A stretch of 64,000 nucleotides of DNA. It comes from Thinopyrum elongatum. Taxonomy: Eukaryota > Streptophyta > Magnoliopsida > Poales > Poaceae. Under the pieces are notes generated by a model, which saw only the letters and a list, made by a program, of their open reading frames with translations, was not told the DNA's origin and made no database searches. How positions within the stretch are numbered: the first letter of the stretch is position 1; each line of letters opens with the position of its first letter. The DNA is taken from positions 234,000,807 to 234,064,806 of the forward strand of contig CM022300.1 in the NCBI GenBank assembly GCA_011799875.1. The letters run 5' to 3'. Position numbers and translations under genes: made by a program. Shown here in pieces: positions 23,645 through 35,288 of the stretch.

Positions 23645-24037
23645 ATGGCACCACGGGGCACAGTAACTAGTAAGGAAGCGATGGCATCCCGCTGCGCCGC
23701 TTTCCTCGCCGCCCGTGACCGCACACATGGTAAGGAAGCGATGGCATCTTGCCGCGCCGAGTTCATCGTCGCCGCCGGCCACACAGTTACGTGGGCGGAC
23801 TTTGAGGCTGCCATGGCCGAATGGGCGGTGGATCTAGAGGCGGCCAAAGCCGCACAGAAGGAGCGGAAAAGGCAGAAAGCAGTCAAGAAAAGAGAGTCCC
23901 GCCGCCGCAAGAAAGAAGAGGCCGCACGCCATGCTGAGGAGAGCTCGGCGAAGATCAAAGCATGGTGGGCTACCACCTACAAGGCCGGGAAGGAGAACGC
24001 TGGCGTCTGGCCAGCATGCCCCGATGGCAGCATGTGA
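23645..24037 (+). CDS. Small basic coiled-coil protein of unknown function, transposon-carried
   Basis: An uninterrupted 130-codon frame starts MAPRGTVTSKEAMASRC. An imperfect internal repeat (KEAMASRCAAF, then KEAMASCRAEF) is followed by WADFEAAMAEW, a strongly charged helix (about residues 65-105, with KKRESRRRKK and EEAARHAEESS), and an end reading YKAGKENAGVWPACPDGSM. The Lys/Arg block could be a nuclear signal and the helix a coiled coil. It is GC-rich and lies between the 505-bp array and the second B3-like gene. I recall similar small proteins near Triticeae transposons but cannot name a family. It may be real cargo or a relic. Confidence 0.5.
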   Translation: MAPRGTVTSKEAMASRCAAFLAARDRTHGKEAMASCRAEFIVAAGHTVTWADFEAAMAEWAVDLEAAKAAQKERKRQKAVKKRESRRRKKEEAARHAEESSAKIKAWWATTYKAGKENAGVWPACPDGSM

Positions 24038-25041
24038 GAAGTAGTTAGTGCGTGTGTCGCCCGTAAGTTTGTATAATTAATTACGAGCATCTACCAGTAC
24101 TACATACGTACTAGTTTTAGAGCAAATTACCAGTAGTACTTTAAGTTGGTACTATCTATTATTAACGTACAATGTCGGTAAGCGCATCCTTTGAGGGCTT
24201 TGAGCATTGATTAACATATGTTCACTGAAGTTTTGTAGCCGCACCCCGGCCCTAAATACTCCCAAAACGTCCGCCTGCAGCCACCAAAGGAGACTAGAGC
24301 TGGCCGCAGCTGGTTTTTAGTCCCACCTTGCCGTGCGAGTTGGCCGCACACTGGCTTAAATTACCGCGCCGGCGGATGGCAGCAAGCTTCTCTCTTGCTG
24401 CATAGGATCAAATCTGGCTATGCGAGCGAGGCAGGTTGACACTTGATTGCATTTCATAAACCGATGATTGCTCATCGGGTGTAACCTTGCCTTGTTCATG
24501 TACATTGAATAATCCCGATACAATGAAAGAGATTTTTGAAATTAGGTGCGGTTGGAGATGCTGATAGATATAAGAATTATTAGAAGATCACAAAACACAC
24601 GGTTTCTATGGCGTACCCGTGTGCTTTTTTGCGTTAATGATCCATAAGTTAGTTACCTGTGCGATGTTTCCTAATAAACCAGGCGTACCATTGGCCGAAA
24701 AAATCAACTACACGTGTACATTTTTTTGGAGACGGGATCTGCCAATTTTCTCTTTTCTCGCACACGAGTATTTTACGCGCTTCGTCTGTGTTGTGTGTTT
24801 CCCCTGCCCAAGTTTCAAGTTTCGCAGCGAAATTTTCATTAGGCGCGCAATTTCAGAATTTATTCCTCTCACCACATCCCCACCCATCAAATTTCATCAG
24901 TATCTCCCCCTCCCCCTACCGGCAGCTCAAACCGCCGCCGCCGCAACCACAGCTTCAACCACATCTACGTTCTGCCCGAGCATCGTCGATCCAGTCAGGT
25001 AACCCACCAATCTCTATCACGGCCCCGGCCTAATTGCTTAA
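24038..25041. other. Spacer between cargo genes
   Basis: The first half looks like 3' flank of the previous gene and is AT-rich. From about 24830 it becomes C-rich (CCCTCCCCCTACCGGC), consistent with a 5' leader for the next gene. No domain, RNA gene or terminal repeat was seen. Confidence 0.4.
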
Positions 25042-25277
25042 ATGGCGCCTGCGAAACATCCTCATGCCTCCAAATCCCCACTGCCCCTACCTCCAGAGCA
25101 TCGCCGCGCAAGCCCAACCACATATCACGTGGAGGTCGAGGAGTTAATGGCGGTCGATGGCGCGATGGCCGCTATGCGTGTTGACCCGGAGGAACACCTC
25201 GCCTCCGCCGTCGCCGACTTGGTGCAGGCTCTGGCCCAGATAAAGTGCCCCAGCGACTACCCCCCAGGACTTACCAG

Positions 25278-27202
25278 GTATGATTTGACCAGCTCAATCT
25301 TACCAATACCACTTGCAATGGCTATGTTTTGTATGGTTGATGTATTAAGCATGTTCGTGCCTTGTTTATTTCAGTACTGCACACTATGTGATGTTCAAGT
25401 ATTAACTGTCCAGCTCAATTTCACCAATACCAGCAACAAACTTATAGTACATGACTCAGGATATCACTAGAGATGCTGCCCATTTGCTATTTTTGGTGGA
25501 TGCTAACCCTATTGTACTTAACATGCCTGTCCATGTACTTACGCAGGGTCATAACGGCCGATGCTGTTGTTTGTCGTTGAGGTTAGCTGCATCCCATGTC
25601 TTACAGTATTTCACATCATTTGTGCAATTGCAGTTTAACTTCTAACATTTACTGGTTGCCTGTAGGTACACATGCCAGTGGCACTGATCCACGCTTCGAC
25701 CCGGAGGAATAGCTCGCCTCCACTGCCGCTGACTTTGGGCGGGCTCTGGCCAAGATGAAGTGCCCCAGCAACTACCTCTCAGGACTTACCAAGTATGAAC
25801 TCACCAGTTCAATCTTACCAATACCAGTTGCAATTAATGGCTATGTTTTGTACGGTTGATGTATTAAGCATGTTGTAGTAAACATGCCTAACACATTTTA
25901 GCTATTTTCCCTACCTTTTTATAGACAACTGGGCCATTCTCTGCTCTGGCAGCACCTGCCTTGCGATGTTTAACTCTGCCAATTGCATTTTTATCAGTAC
26001 CGGTTTCAATGGCTATTAAGCCTGTTGCAATTAACAGTTGTATCCATTTTTAAACAATTGTATTTCAATGGCTACAAACTTAGAAAACATGACTTAGGAT
26101 GTTGTTAAACCTATTGCAATTAACAGTTGTATCCATTTTTTATCTGTCCCTTTGCTACCATGCTACTCTCCGTAATGAAGATATACTAGAGATGCTGCCC
26201 ATTTGCTATTTTTGGTGGATGCTAATCCTGTTGTACTTAACATGCCTTTCCATGTACTTACGCAGGGCCATAACGGGCGATGCTGTTGTTTGCCGTCGAG
26301 GTTAGCTGCATCCCATGTCTTACAGTATTTTACATCATTTGTGCAATTGCAGTTTGGCTTCTAACATTTACTTGCTTCTTGTAGGTACACAAGTCGGCGG
26401 CACTGATCCGCTCTTCGACCCGGATGAACACCTCGCCTCCGCTGCGGCCAACTTGGGGCGGGCTCTTGTCCATATGAAGTGCCCCAGCCACTACCCCTCA
26501 GGACTTACCAAGTTTGAACTCACCAGTTGAATCTTACCAATACCAGTTGCAATGGCCATGTTTTGTACGGTTCATGTATTAAGCATGTTGTAGTAAACAT
26601 GCCTAGCCCGCCTTATCTATTTTCCCTACCTTTTAATAGACAACAGGGCCATTCTCTGCTCTAGTAGCACCTGCCTTGTGATGTCTAACTCTGACAATTT
26701 CATTTCTATCAGTACCAGTTTCAATGGCTATACTAGGTTGTCTGCTGCAGTAAACAATTCTATCCATTTTTTAATCCGTCCCTTTGCTATCGTGCTACTC
26801 TTTCGCAATGAAGATATCACTACAGATGCTGCCGTTTTATTACCATTTGCTATTTTTGGTGGATGTTAACCCTGTTGTAGTTAACATTGGCTTTCCATGT
26901 ACTTACACAGGGCTACAATGGGCAATGCTGTTGTTTGTCGTCGAGGTTAGCTGCATCCCATGTCTTATACACCATCTATTCCTAAATATAAGTATTTTTA
27001 GAGATTCCAATATAGACCACATACGGAGCAAAATGAGTGATTCTAGATTCTAATCTAAACTACATCTATAATTCTATATACATCTGTATGTAGTTCATAT
27101 TGAAATCTCTAAAAATACTTGTACTTAGGAACGTAGGTAGTTGTATTTTACATCATTTGTGCAATCTTAGTTTAGCTTCTAACATTTACTGGTTGCTTGT
27201 AG
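25278..27202 (+). repeat. Serial duplication of an exon plus its intron
   Basis: The unit (intron, acceptor GTAG|GTACA, exon block) recurs with starts near 25664, 26383 and 27199. Spacings are 719 and 816 bp; subtracting the MITE in the last intron leaves about 645. Shared intron landmarks include GGTTGATGTATTAAGCATG and TTTGTGCAATTGCAG. Confidence 0.8.
26970..27140. mobile_element. Stowaway-type MITE
   Basis: It has terminal inverted repeats (CCTAAATATAAGTATTTTT at the left, AAAAATACTTGTACTTAGG at the right). The interior keeps the well-known Triticeae Stowaway landmarks CCACATACGGAGCAAAATG and ATCTGTATGTAG. It is inserted at a TA in an intron; the right TA copy is mutated. Confidence 0.85.
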
Positions 27203-27417
27203 GTACATATATGAGCGGTATTGATCCACGCTTCGATCCCTTTTGCGTATGGGGCAATGAGGTATTCATGAACAAGCGTCAAGTGAGGAAACTAAGAAAG
27301 ATTGTTAGGCAAAAGAAACGGGTGATGGGAATTAAGCTCTTTATTTACACTTTGTCCAAGACAATAGTGAACTTTAGGATGGTAAGTAATGTGTTGCTTT
27401 TCCCCCTGCCCACATGG

Positions 27418-27890
27418 CCTGCCGGGACGTCCTGAATGCTCCCTTCCGGGGGAGGCCTTGTCCCTACCAGGTCCGCCTGCCCGGCAAGGGAGGCTTTTCT
27501 CCTGGTGGAGTCTCGCTTCTCTGTCTTGGTCTTGGCCTCCTTAATCTGCCTGCTGGTTCTTCGAAGATCTTGGTCTTTTCCTCCTTCCAATGCTACGATC
27601 CCCAGCGAACCAAACAAATAAGTTCTACCTCTTATCCATAAGTGTTCTGTAAGCTAAAACTTGTGCATAAGAAAACCCCACCGCTCTTCGAAACTTAGGT
27701 GCTCCCATCCCTGGCTCGAACGTTGCTTCGGCCTGGATGGTCATAGCGGCCTTTGATGAAAAGAAGTTGGCGGGGGGCTGGTCCCTCTATTTCTTACCGG
27801 TAGGCTCAGTTCCCCGGCAATGAAGGAAGGGTACTGGCAGGATAGCCTGCCGGGGAAAACTCGTTTATTTAAAATAAAGAGGCATTTATC
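27418..27890. repeat. Rearranged left border of the Tat-like element
   Basis: Bases 27418-27576 are an inverted copy of part of the LTR (compare 27977-28135). Bases 27592-27889 are a direct copy of internal sequence 35602-35899. The junction at 27890/27891 enters the LTR at its fifth base. The five bases after the right LTR (ACAAG, 38576-38580) have no partner on the left. Confidence 0.85.
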
Positions 27891-28807
27891 GGTGCAACAA
27901 ACCCTGGGTTTGTTGCCATGACTGTGCACAGGCACGAGAACAATATTACAACACCAAGGCCGTGTCAAGATACAAGAGACCAAGATCTTCGAAGAACCAG
28001 CAGGCAGATTAAGGAGGCCAAGACCAAGACAGAGAAGCAAGACACCACCAGGAGAAAAGCCTCCCTTGCCGGGCAGGCGAACCTGGCAGGGACAAGGCCT
28101 CCCCCGGAAGGGAGCATTCAAGACATCCCGACAGGGCCTGCCGGGACTCATGAGGGCAAAGACACCTCACCAAGCCATCTCACCACGACCCACGTCGTTG
28201 ATCAATGCGGTGTCAAGCCGCAAAGTGACTAAGTGGCAGCCATTCGCCACATGGCGGCCTCTTTCTACAGGAAATACCTACAGATGACACCCGTCCTGCG
28301 GCGTGTCAAGCAAGCAGGCATGAAGCTGGCAAGACGAGCCCAGCAAGTCTTGCCGGGCGAGCAACGATGTGACGTTGAGCGGTGCATTTAGTGCACTCTG
28401 TCAGCCTGCGGAATTAGGTATGATAGCACTATTTGCTATCTTATCAGTGCATAATGACTGTTTTGCCACTGTGGTGACCCCTTAACCTATAAAAGGAGGC
28501 CCATGGCAACCGAAGCAAGGGTTGGGAAAGTTGAACACCCCCACGCTCGTACGCCCGTAGTCACTGCCTCCCCAGGGCGAGCCTGCCGGGCAAGTGTACT
28601 ACGCTCCACCACCACTTTTCCACCATCAATCCACCAAAGCAGGAATAGGGTTTTACGCCTCGCAGCGGCCCGAACCTGGGTAAAATTGCCTGTGTGATCT
28701 CTGCCGTGCTGCCCCACATTCTTCTGCACTTTGTGCGACGCGACATCCCCCCGCCGAACCAGCAAGGGCCCCCTTGGCCCCATAGGTGGCTATGGTTTCC
28801 CGCGACA
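27891..28807 (+). repeat. 5' LTR of the first Tat-like element
   Basis: Matches 37659-38575. It ends TTTCCCGCGACA before the primer site. The first four bases TGTT are lost at the rearranged border. TATA box at 28488. Confidence 0.9.
28488..28495 (+). promoter_or_regulatory. TATA box in the 5' LTR
   Basis: CCTATAAAAGGAGG, a near-ideal plant TATA context. The same box is kept in the right LTR at 38256-38263. Confidence 0.7.
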
Positions 28808-28811
28808 TCTT

Positions 28812-28829
28812 TGGCGCGCCAGGTAGGGG
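28812..28829 (+). other. Primer-binding site of the first Tat-like element
   Basis: TGGCGCGCCAGGTAGGGG, four bases after the LTR end. The same site occurs in the second Tat-like element at 48194. Confidence 0.8.
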
Positions 28830-28907
28830 GATCGCTTGCGCGAACCTGAAAGCGTGTGCAGCGCATCATCTTCATCATCATCTTCGTCTTCGACGGCGCC
28901 ATCGGCA

Positions 28908-31900
28908 ATGGCGCCCAAGAAGAAGCCCGGTGCTGCTGCTCACCCATCCACCTCGAAGACGCCGTCGCCCGCAACCACCAATGCTGCGGGGGACATGGAG
29001 GTGCACGAGAGTGTGGACGCCGCTGGGGCTGTGGTCGGGGCAGGCGGCACCGTCACCACTTCCCCCGCGGTCGAAGCAGGAGCAGGAGACGCCGGAGGAG
29101 AGCAACATCAGAAACACCCCGATGGCCACGCTCCGCGAGGTACGGGTGAAGGGGCTACTCCATCCACACTCCTTCCCCTCGCCGATGGGCACAGCCGCAA
29201 CGATGGCGCTCGGTCCGGGGTGAATCGCTGCCCTCCGGCCACCCCCACCACAGGGGCGGCCGCAGCGCGTGCACCTCCCCCGGGATGAGTCGACCAGGCT
29301 GCTGCGCCTAGCGGAGCTGCTAACCCTCAAGCGCCGTCACCATGCCACCATGCCATCCAGGTGGCCGCCCTGCAACAGCGGGGGCGTGATACGGTCGCTG
29401 CTGGCCCCGTCAGGAGCCGAGCGACGGCGCGATCTGCGTCGTCATCGCCCATACCAAGTACTACTACAGAGGCCATGGCGCGGGCTCAACTACTGCTTAG
29501 GTTTCCGCCAGCGGCCGAGCAGATGGATGAATGGCGTGCCACCATCCAGAGCCTGCTCGGCTTAGCCGAGGCTGGGGGCTCGCAGCGAGCTGGCCCGCCA
29601 CGGCCTCCCCAAGCGACGACAACGGCCCGTGCTGCTGGTCGTACGGAAGGGGCCACCCCCACAGTACAATCCCCGCCACGGCAGCCAGCGCGGACGCAGT
29701 GGAATCAAGAGCCTGATGGCGTCTCGACGGCCTCTTCTGATCCTCGAGCGCGTCTAGGCCGGCAGCGTGCCCCGGAGGACCGGGCGAGGGGAGACGCGTG
29801 TGTTGTCGTGGAGCAACGCTGCGACGCCCACCGCCGGGCCAATGGGTGCGACGGTCCCGACGTCGACGAGCCTGCACTCGATACCGGTGGCTACCTACCT
29901 TTCGAGGTTGGGTGCCCTACCTTTACTCATGAGCTGCGGCAAGTCCGTTGGCCGTCCATCCACACGTTCAAGCCAGAGATACCCGAGAAGTACGATGGGA
30001 GGCTGAACCTGGCAGAGTTTCTGAGCATCTACACCATCGCTGTTCAAGCTGCCGGGGGAAGAGATGAGAAGGTATTCGCCAACTACTTCCCTTTGGCTCT
30101 CATGTCCAATGTGAGGTCTTAGCTGATGCACCTGCCAGAGAACTCCATTTCATCATGGGCTGATTTGTGCCATGAGTTCATTGGCGCCTTCACTGGCGGC
30201 CATCAAGAACCAGGTTGGCCCAGCGATCTGCAGCTTCTTCAGCAGAAAGAAGGAGAGACTCTCCGGAAGTATTTGCAAAGATTTAGCAGAGTCCACAGGA
30301 ACATCCCAAATATCCATCCAGCAGCTGTGATAGCTGCCTTCCAGTCCAATGTGCACAACCGGAAGATTCGTTCCAAGATGAATGTACGGTTGCCCAAGAC
30401 TGTGAAGGAACTTTACACCTTGGTGGATAAGTGTGCTTGGATGGAGGAGGGAAGAAAACTACCCGGAGAGGAGGATTGCATTAATGTTGATTCAGAGGAT
30501 GATGATGAGTCCACCAGTCAGAAGAAGAGCAAGAAGCGCAAGGATAAGACGGTAATGTCTGTTGAAGGGTCAGGTATCCCTAGTACCGGCAAGAAGGTTA
30601 AGGCTGAAACCCCCGGCAAGGAAGCTGCCGTGTGCTCTGACTGCCGGGAGGCCGCGGCTGCCGAAAAGGCCAGGAAAGGTGATGGGCTGTACTGCAAGAT
30701 CCATCGGACTAAGGGCCACAACCTTCAAGAGTATTATCAGGTTGAACAGCTTGTTAAGAGACAGAAAGCAAAATATGAGAAGCTTGACAGGGAAAAGGGA
30801 CAGAATGTTCCTGGCGGTAAGGGTCGTGGCGGTGAAGTAAAACGCCCCGGTAGACCTCTTCGGAACAAAGGGAAACCCACCAGGGATCGAGAGAAGGAAG
30901 CCTGCGGTGATGAGAGTGATGAAGGGGATGAAGAGGAAACCAGTGAGCAGGAGTTCCAAAAGGCCAATGACGCCCTGTGCATTGACGGGGGTGCGTCCCT
31001 ACACGCCTCTCACCGCCAACTCAAGCGGTGGGCGCGTGAGGTTAATGCCGTGGAACCAGCGCCAGGGGCCCGAAAACCACTCAAATGGTCACGCACGCCC
31101 ATCATTTTTGACGAAGAGGACGATCCTAACCGCACCACCGCAGTAGGATGTTTGCCGTTGTTGGTCTCTCCAACAATCCGCAACCTGAAGGTCACGAAGA
31201 TGTTGGTGGACGGTGGGGCCGGGTTGAATCGGATTTCCCCAAAGACTATCAGCAAGATTCAGATAGCAGAGGATGAGTTAAAAGTCACCGGCACGTTTCA
31301 AGGAGTTAATCCCGGTAGGAGTCATCCTAAGGGAAAGGTCACGTTGCCTGTGACGTTTGGGGGAGAGCTGAACTACCAGACTGAAAAGATTGTGTTTGAT
31401 GTGGTTGACCTCCCCTTGTCGTACAATGGAATCCTTGGACGCCCAGCCCTGGCTAAGTTCATGGCGGCATCCCACTATGCCTACAACGTCTTGAAGATGC
31501 CAGGGCCAGTTGGAGTCATTTCCGTCCCATCGGATGAGACAGACGCAATCATTTGTGTGGACAAGATGTACCGGGACGCAGTTGCGGCAGAGGCAGCGGC
31601 AGCGGCAGCGGCAGCGGCAGCGGCAGCGGCAGTTCCTGCCAAGGAGAGCAGAGGGAAGAAGAAGGATAGTAAGGGCTCCGACAAGGAATTCGGGAAGCAC
31701 GCCTCTTCGGAGTGCACTGCGCCTGTTGATGACTTGCCGGAGAGTTCCAACAGCAAGAGATCCAAGGTTGCTGCTCCACAAGTGAAGAAGGTCCCGGCAG
31801 GGCTGGCTGGCGTTGATGGTACTTTCACCATCAGCGCCACCCTCGATGACAAATAGGAAAGCGCGCTCGTTGCCTTCCTGCGGGTGAATATCGATGTGTT

Positions 31901-34900
31901 TGGCTGGCAACCATCTGATATCCCCGGTGTTCCCAGGGAGGTAATCGAGCACCACCTTGCTGTCTGCCCACATGCCCGACCTGTCAAGCAGAAAGTCTGG
32001 AAGCAGGCCTTGGAGAGGCAGCAGTTCATTACAAAGGAGATCAAGAAACTTGAGGCAGCTGGTTTGGTCAGAGGAGTGCTGCATCCAACGTGGTTAGCAA
32101 ATCCAGTGGTTGTCCAGAAGGCCAATGGGAAATGGAGACTTTGCATAGACTTCACAGATCTCAACAAGGCTTCTCCGAAAGACCCATTTCCCATGGCGCG
32201 CATCGACCAGATCGTGGACACCACTTCAGGCTGCGATTTGCTCTCCTTTTTGGATGCATATTCAGGGTATCATCAAATCTTCATGTCCAAGGAAGACGAA
32301 GAGAAGACCTCGTTCATCACCCCGTGTGGTATGTACTGTTTTATCCGCATGCCTTCCGGATTAAAGAGTGCCGGGTCTACTTTTGCAAGGGCAATCCAGA
32401 TTGGTTTTGGGCCACAGATGCACAAAAACATTGAGGCTTATATGGATGATATTGTGGTCAAAACCAAGGACAGATCAACCCTTATCCAGGATTTGGAGGA
32501 GACATTTGCCAATTTGAGCAAGATCAACTTGAAGCTCAACCCGGAGAAGTGTGTATTTGGCGTTCCCTCCAGCAAGTTGCTCGGGTACTTTGTATCCCAT
32601 CGGGGGATCGAAGCCAACCTCGATAAGATCCAAGCCATCGAACAGATCCAAGCACCAAAGACGGTCAAAGATGTAAGGCGTCTGATAGGGTGCGTTGCCG
32701 CGCTAAGCAGATTCATTTCCAAGTCTGCCGAGCGCGCCTTGCCGTTCTTCAAAATCTTGAAGAAGGCAGGGCCCATGAAGTGGACTCCAGAAGCAGATGC
32801 GGCTTTGCAAGAGTTGAAGGCCTACCTATCTTCTGTGCCCACCTTGGTTGCTCCCAAACCGCAAGAGCCGTTGCTGTTATATTTGGCAGCAACCAATCAA
32901 GTGGTTAGTGCAACCTTGGTGGCGCAGCGGGAAGTGGATGAAACAGAGAGTGAGCAAAGACCGGCAGAGTCAGATAGGTATCAGGGTAGAGGTAAGCACG
33001 ACAGCGAAGACAACCCCAAGGACACGACAAGGAAGAAAGTGGTGCAGCGCCCAGTGTACTTCGTCAGTTCCCTGCTACAGGGGGCTAGATCGAGGTACTC
33101 TGACATGCAAAAGTTGATCTTTGGCCTCATCATGGCCTCAAGGAAACTGCGCCACTACTTCCAAGCCCATGAGATCACGGTTGTCACTCGCTTCCCGTTG
33201 CAAAGGATACTCCGGAACCCTAAGGCTACTGGCAGAATAGTGGAGTGGGCTTTGGAGTTATCCAGTTTTGGTTTGAAGTTTGAGAGCACATCAACAATCC
33301 AGAGCAGGGCATTGGCAGAGTTTATTGCAGAATGGACGCCAACCCCTGACGAGGAAGTGCCAGAAACAGTTATCCCCGGCAAGGAGGCGCCCCAAGAATG
33401 GATTATGTATTTTGATGGTGCTTTTCCCCTACAAGGTGCAGGGGCTGGCGTGCTTCTTGTCGCTCCCTCCGGGGAACACTTGAAGTACGTCGTCCAGATG
33501 CATTTTGCCCGGGAAGAGGCAACCAACAATACAGCAGAGTTTGAAGGGCTCCTTGTCGGGCTCAGGATTGCCGCAGAATTGGGAATCAAGAAGCTGATCA
33601 TTCAAGGGGACTCACAGCTTGTGGTGAGACAAGTCAACAAGGATTACCAAAGTCCATTGATGGAGGCATACGTTGAGGAAGTGAGAAGATTGGAGGAGCG
33701 CTTTGACGGGTTGCAAACAGAGCACATACCTAGTGCGGAAAACATCATAGCTGATCACCTGTCAAAGTGTGCTGCCCAAAAGCTTCCTGTGGAACCAGGA
33801 ACTTTTGTTCTCCATCTTACTCAGCCCTCCGTATCCCCAGCAACAATGGCCCAGAAAAGGAGAAAGCTGGACTCCGGTAAGCCTCTCCCGGTAGAGCTAT
33901 TCGCTCCTGGCAGGGACCCTGCCGGAGACAACTCCTCACAACCTGCCGGACCGCACCCTCCAGCCGGACCCATGGTCCCTGCGAACAAGGAATGTGCCCC
34001 CGCAGTTGAGGAGGTGCCGCTAGTCCTTGTTGCCGAGCCCCAGGCTCTAACTTGGGCAAGGCACATGGTCCACTTTCTCCAAACCGGAGAACTCCCCAAT
34101 GACCAAGATGAGGCTGAAAGAGTAGCCCAGAGGGCCAGTATGTACCAGTTTGTCGACGACACTCTATACAGAAGGAGGCCCAACGGTGTGAAGTTGAAGT
34201 GCATCTGCCGGGAAGAAGGGAAGGAACTGCTGGCTGAAATACACAAAGGCATGTGCGGCTCCCACATTGGATCAAGGGCGCTGGTTGGGAAAGCATTCCG
34301 GCAAGGATTCTATTGGCCCACAGCCCTCCAAGATGCGATTGAGCTAGTCACCAAATGTGAAGCCTGTCAGTTCCATTCCAAGAAAATCCACCTGCATGCC
34401 CAAGCTCTTCAGACAATCCCTTTATCATGGCCATTTTCGGTCTGGGGGCTCGATATCCTTGGCCCTTTCCCCCGAGCGATTGGGGGCTTTGAATTCTTGT
34501 TCGTTGCTATCGACAAGTTTACAAAGTGGCCGGAAGTTGCTGTCGTGAGAAAGGTGACTGCTCAATCAGCTATCAAGTTCTTGAAAGATTTGGTGTGTCG
34601 TTTTGGAATCCCGGCAAGGATCATTACCGACAACAGCACCCAATTCACGAACCGTGCCTTCATGCAATATGTTCATGCCCTCGGAAGCAAAATCTTGTTT
34701 GCTTCTGTCGCACATCCCAGAAGCAACGGGTAAGCTGAGAGGGCGAACGCTGAAGTGCTGCGGGGACTCAAAACAAGAACCTTTGATACGCTGCAGAAGC
34801 ACGGCAGGCGGTGGATCGATGAGCTGCCGGTAGTTCTATGGTCCCTCAGAGCAACACCAAATTGAGCTTCCGAGCAGACTCCTTTTTCCCTGGTCTATGG

Positions 34901-35288
34901 GGCAGAAGTAGTTATCCCCACGGAACTCATTTACGGGTCGCCTCGAGTGCTTGCCTACGACGAAGTAGTGCAAGTTCAGCACCGGCGTGACGACGCTGTG
35001 CTACTCGAGGAGAACCGTCTCTGGGCTGCTACGCATGCTGCACGCTATCAGCAAGCCCTGCGTCGCTATCATAGCCACAGGGTTCATGCCCGGTGTTTTG
35101 AGGAAGGCGACCTTGTCCTTAGGCGCGTTCAGTCCGCCAAGGGTACAAACAAGTTGACGCCAAAGTGGGAAGGCCCTTACCGGGTAGTACGAGTCACCAG
35201 ACCTGGCGCAGTCCATCTGGAGACCGGAGATGGCATTCAATTGCAAAACTCATGGAATATTGAGCATCTCCGCAAGTTCTACCCATAA
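28908..35288 (+). pseudogene. Gypsy gag-pol polyprotein, one frame with five stops
   Basis: From ATG 28908 (MAPKKKPGAAAHP) one reading frame runs 2126 codons without a frameshift. In order: Ala-rich N-terminus; gag core (codons about 350-520, FKPEIPEKYDG to YTLVDKCAW); zinc-like CSDC and YCKIHRTKGHN; protease MLVDGGAGLN (about codon 766); reverse transcriptase with LCIDFTDLNKASPKDPFP, FLDAYSGYHQI and YMDD (32439-32450); RNase H (MYFDGA, NTAEFEGL, GDSQLV); integrase zinc site and core (GLDILGPF, TDNSTQF, AERANAE); C-terminal WEGPYRVVRV segment. Stops: TGA 29286, TAG 30120, TAG 31854, TAA 34731, TGA 34863. All fit single transitions from sense codons. Catalytic residues are otherwise present. 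The protein would copy and integrate the element. Confidence 0.92.
31588..31632 (+). repeat. GGCAGC hexamer repeat coding for an alanine run
   Basis: About seven GGCAGC units lie between protease and reverse transcriptase and encode 14 or so consecutive alanines. The length is a multiple of three, so the frame is kept. Confidence 0.85.

Noticed and set aside
31278..32224. Minus-strand open frames over the protease and reverse transcriptase region
   Set aside because: They lie exactly opposite a recognised gag-pol frame with correct motifs.
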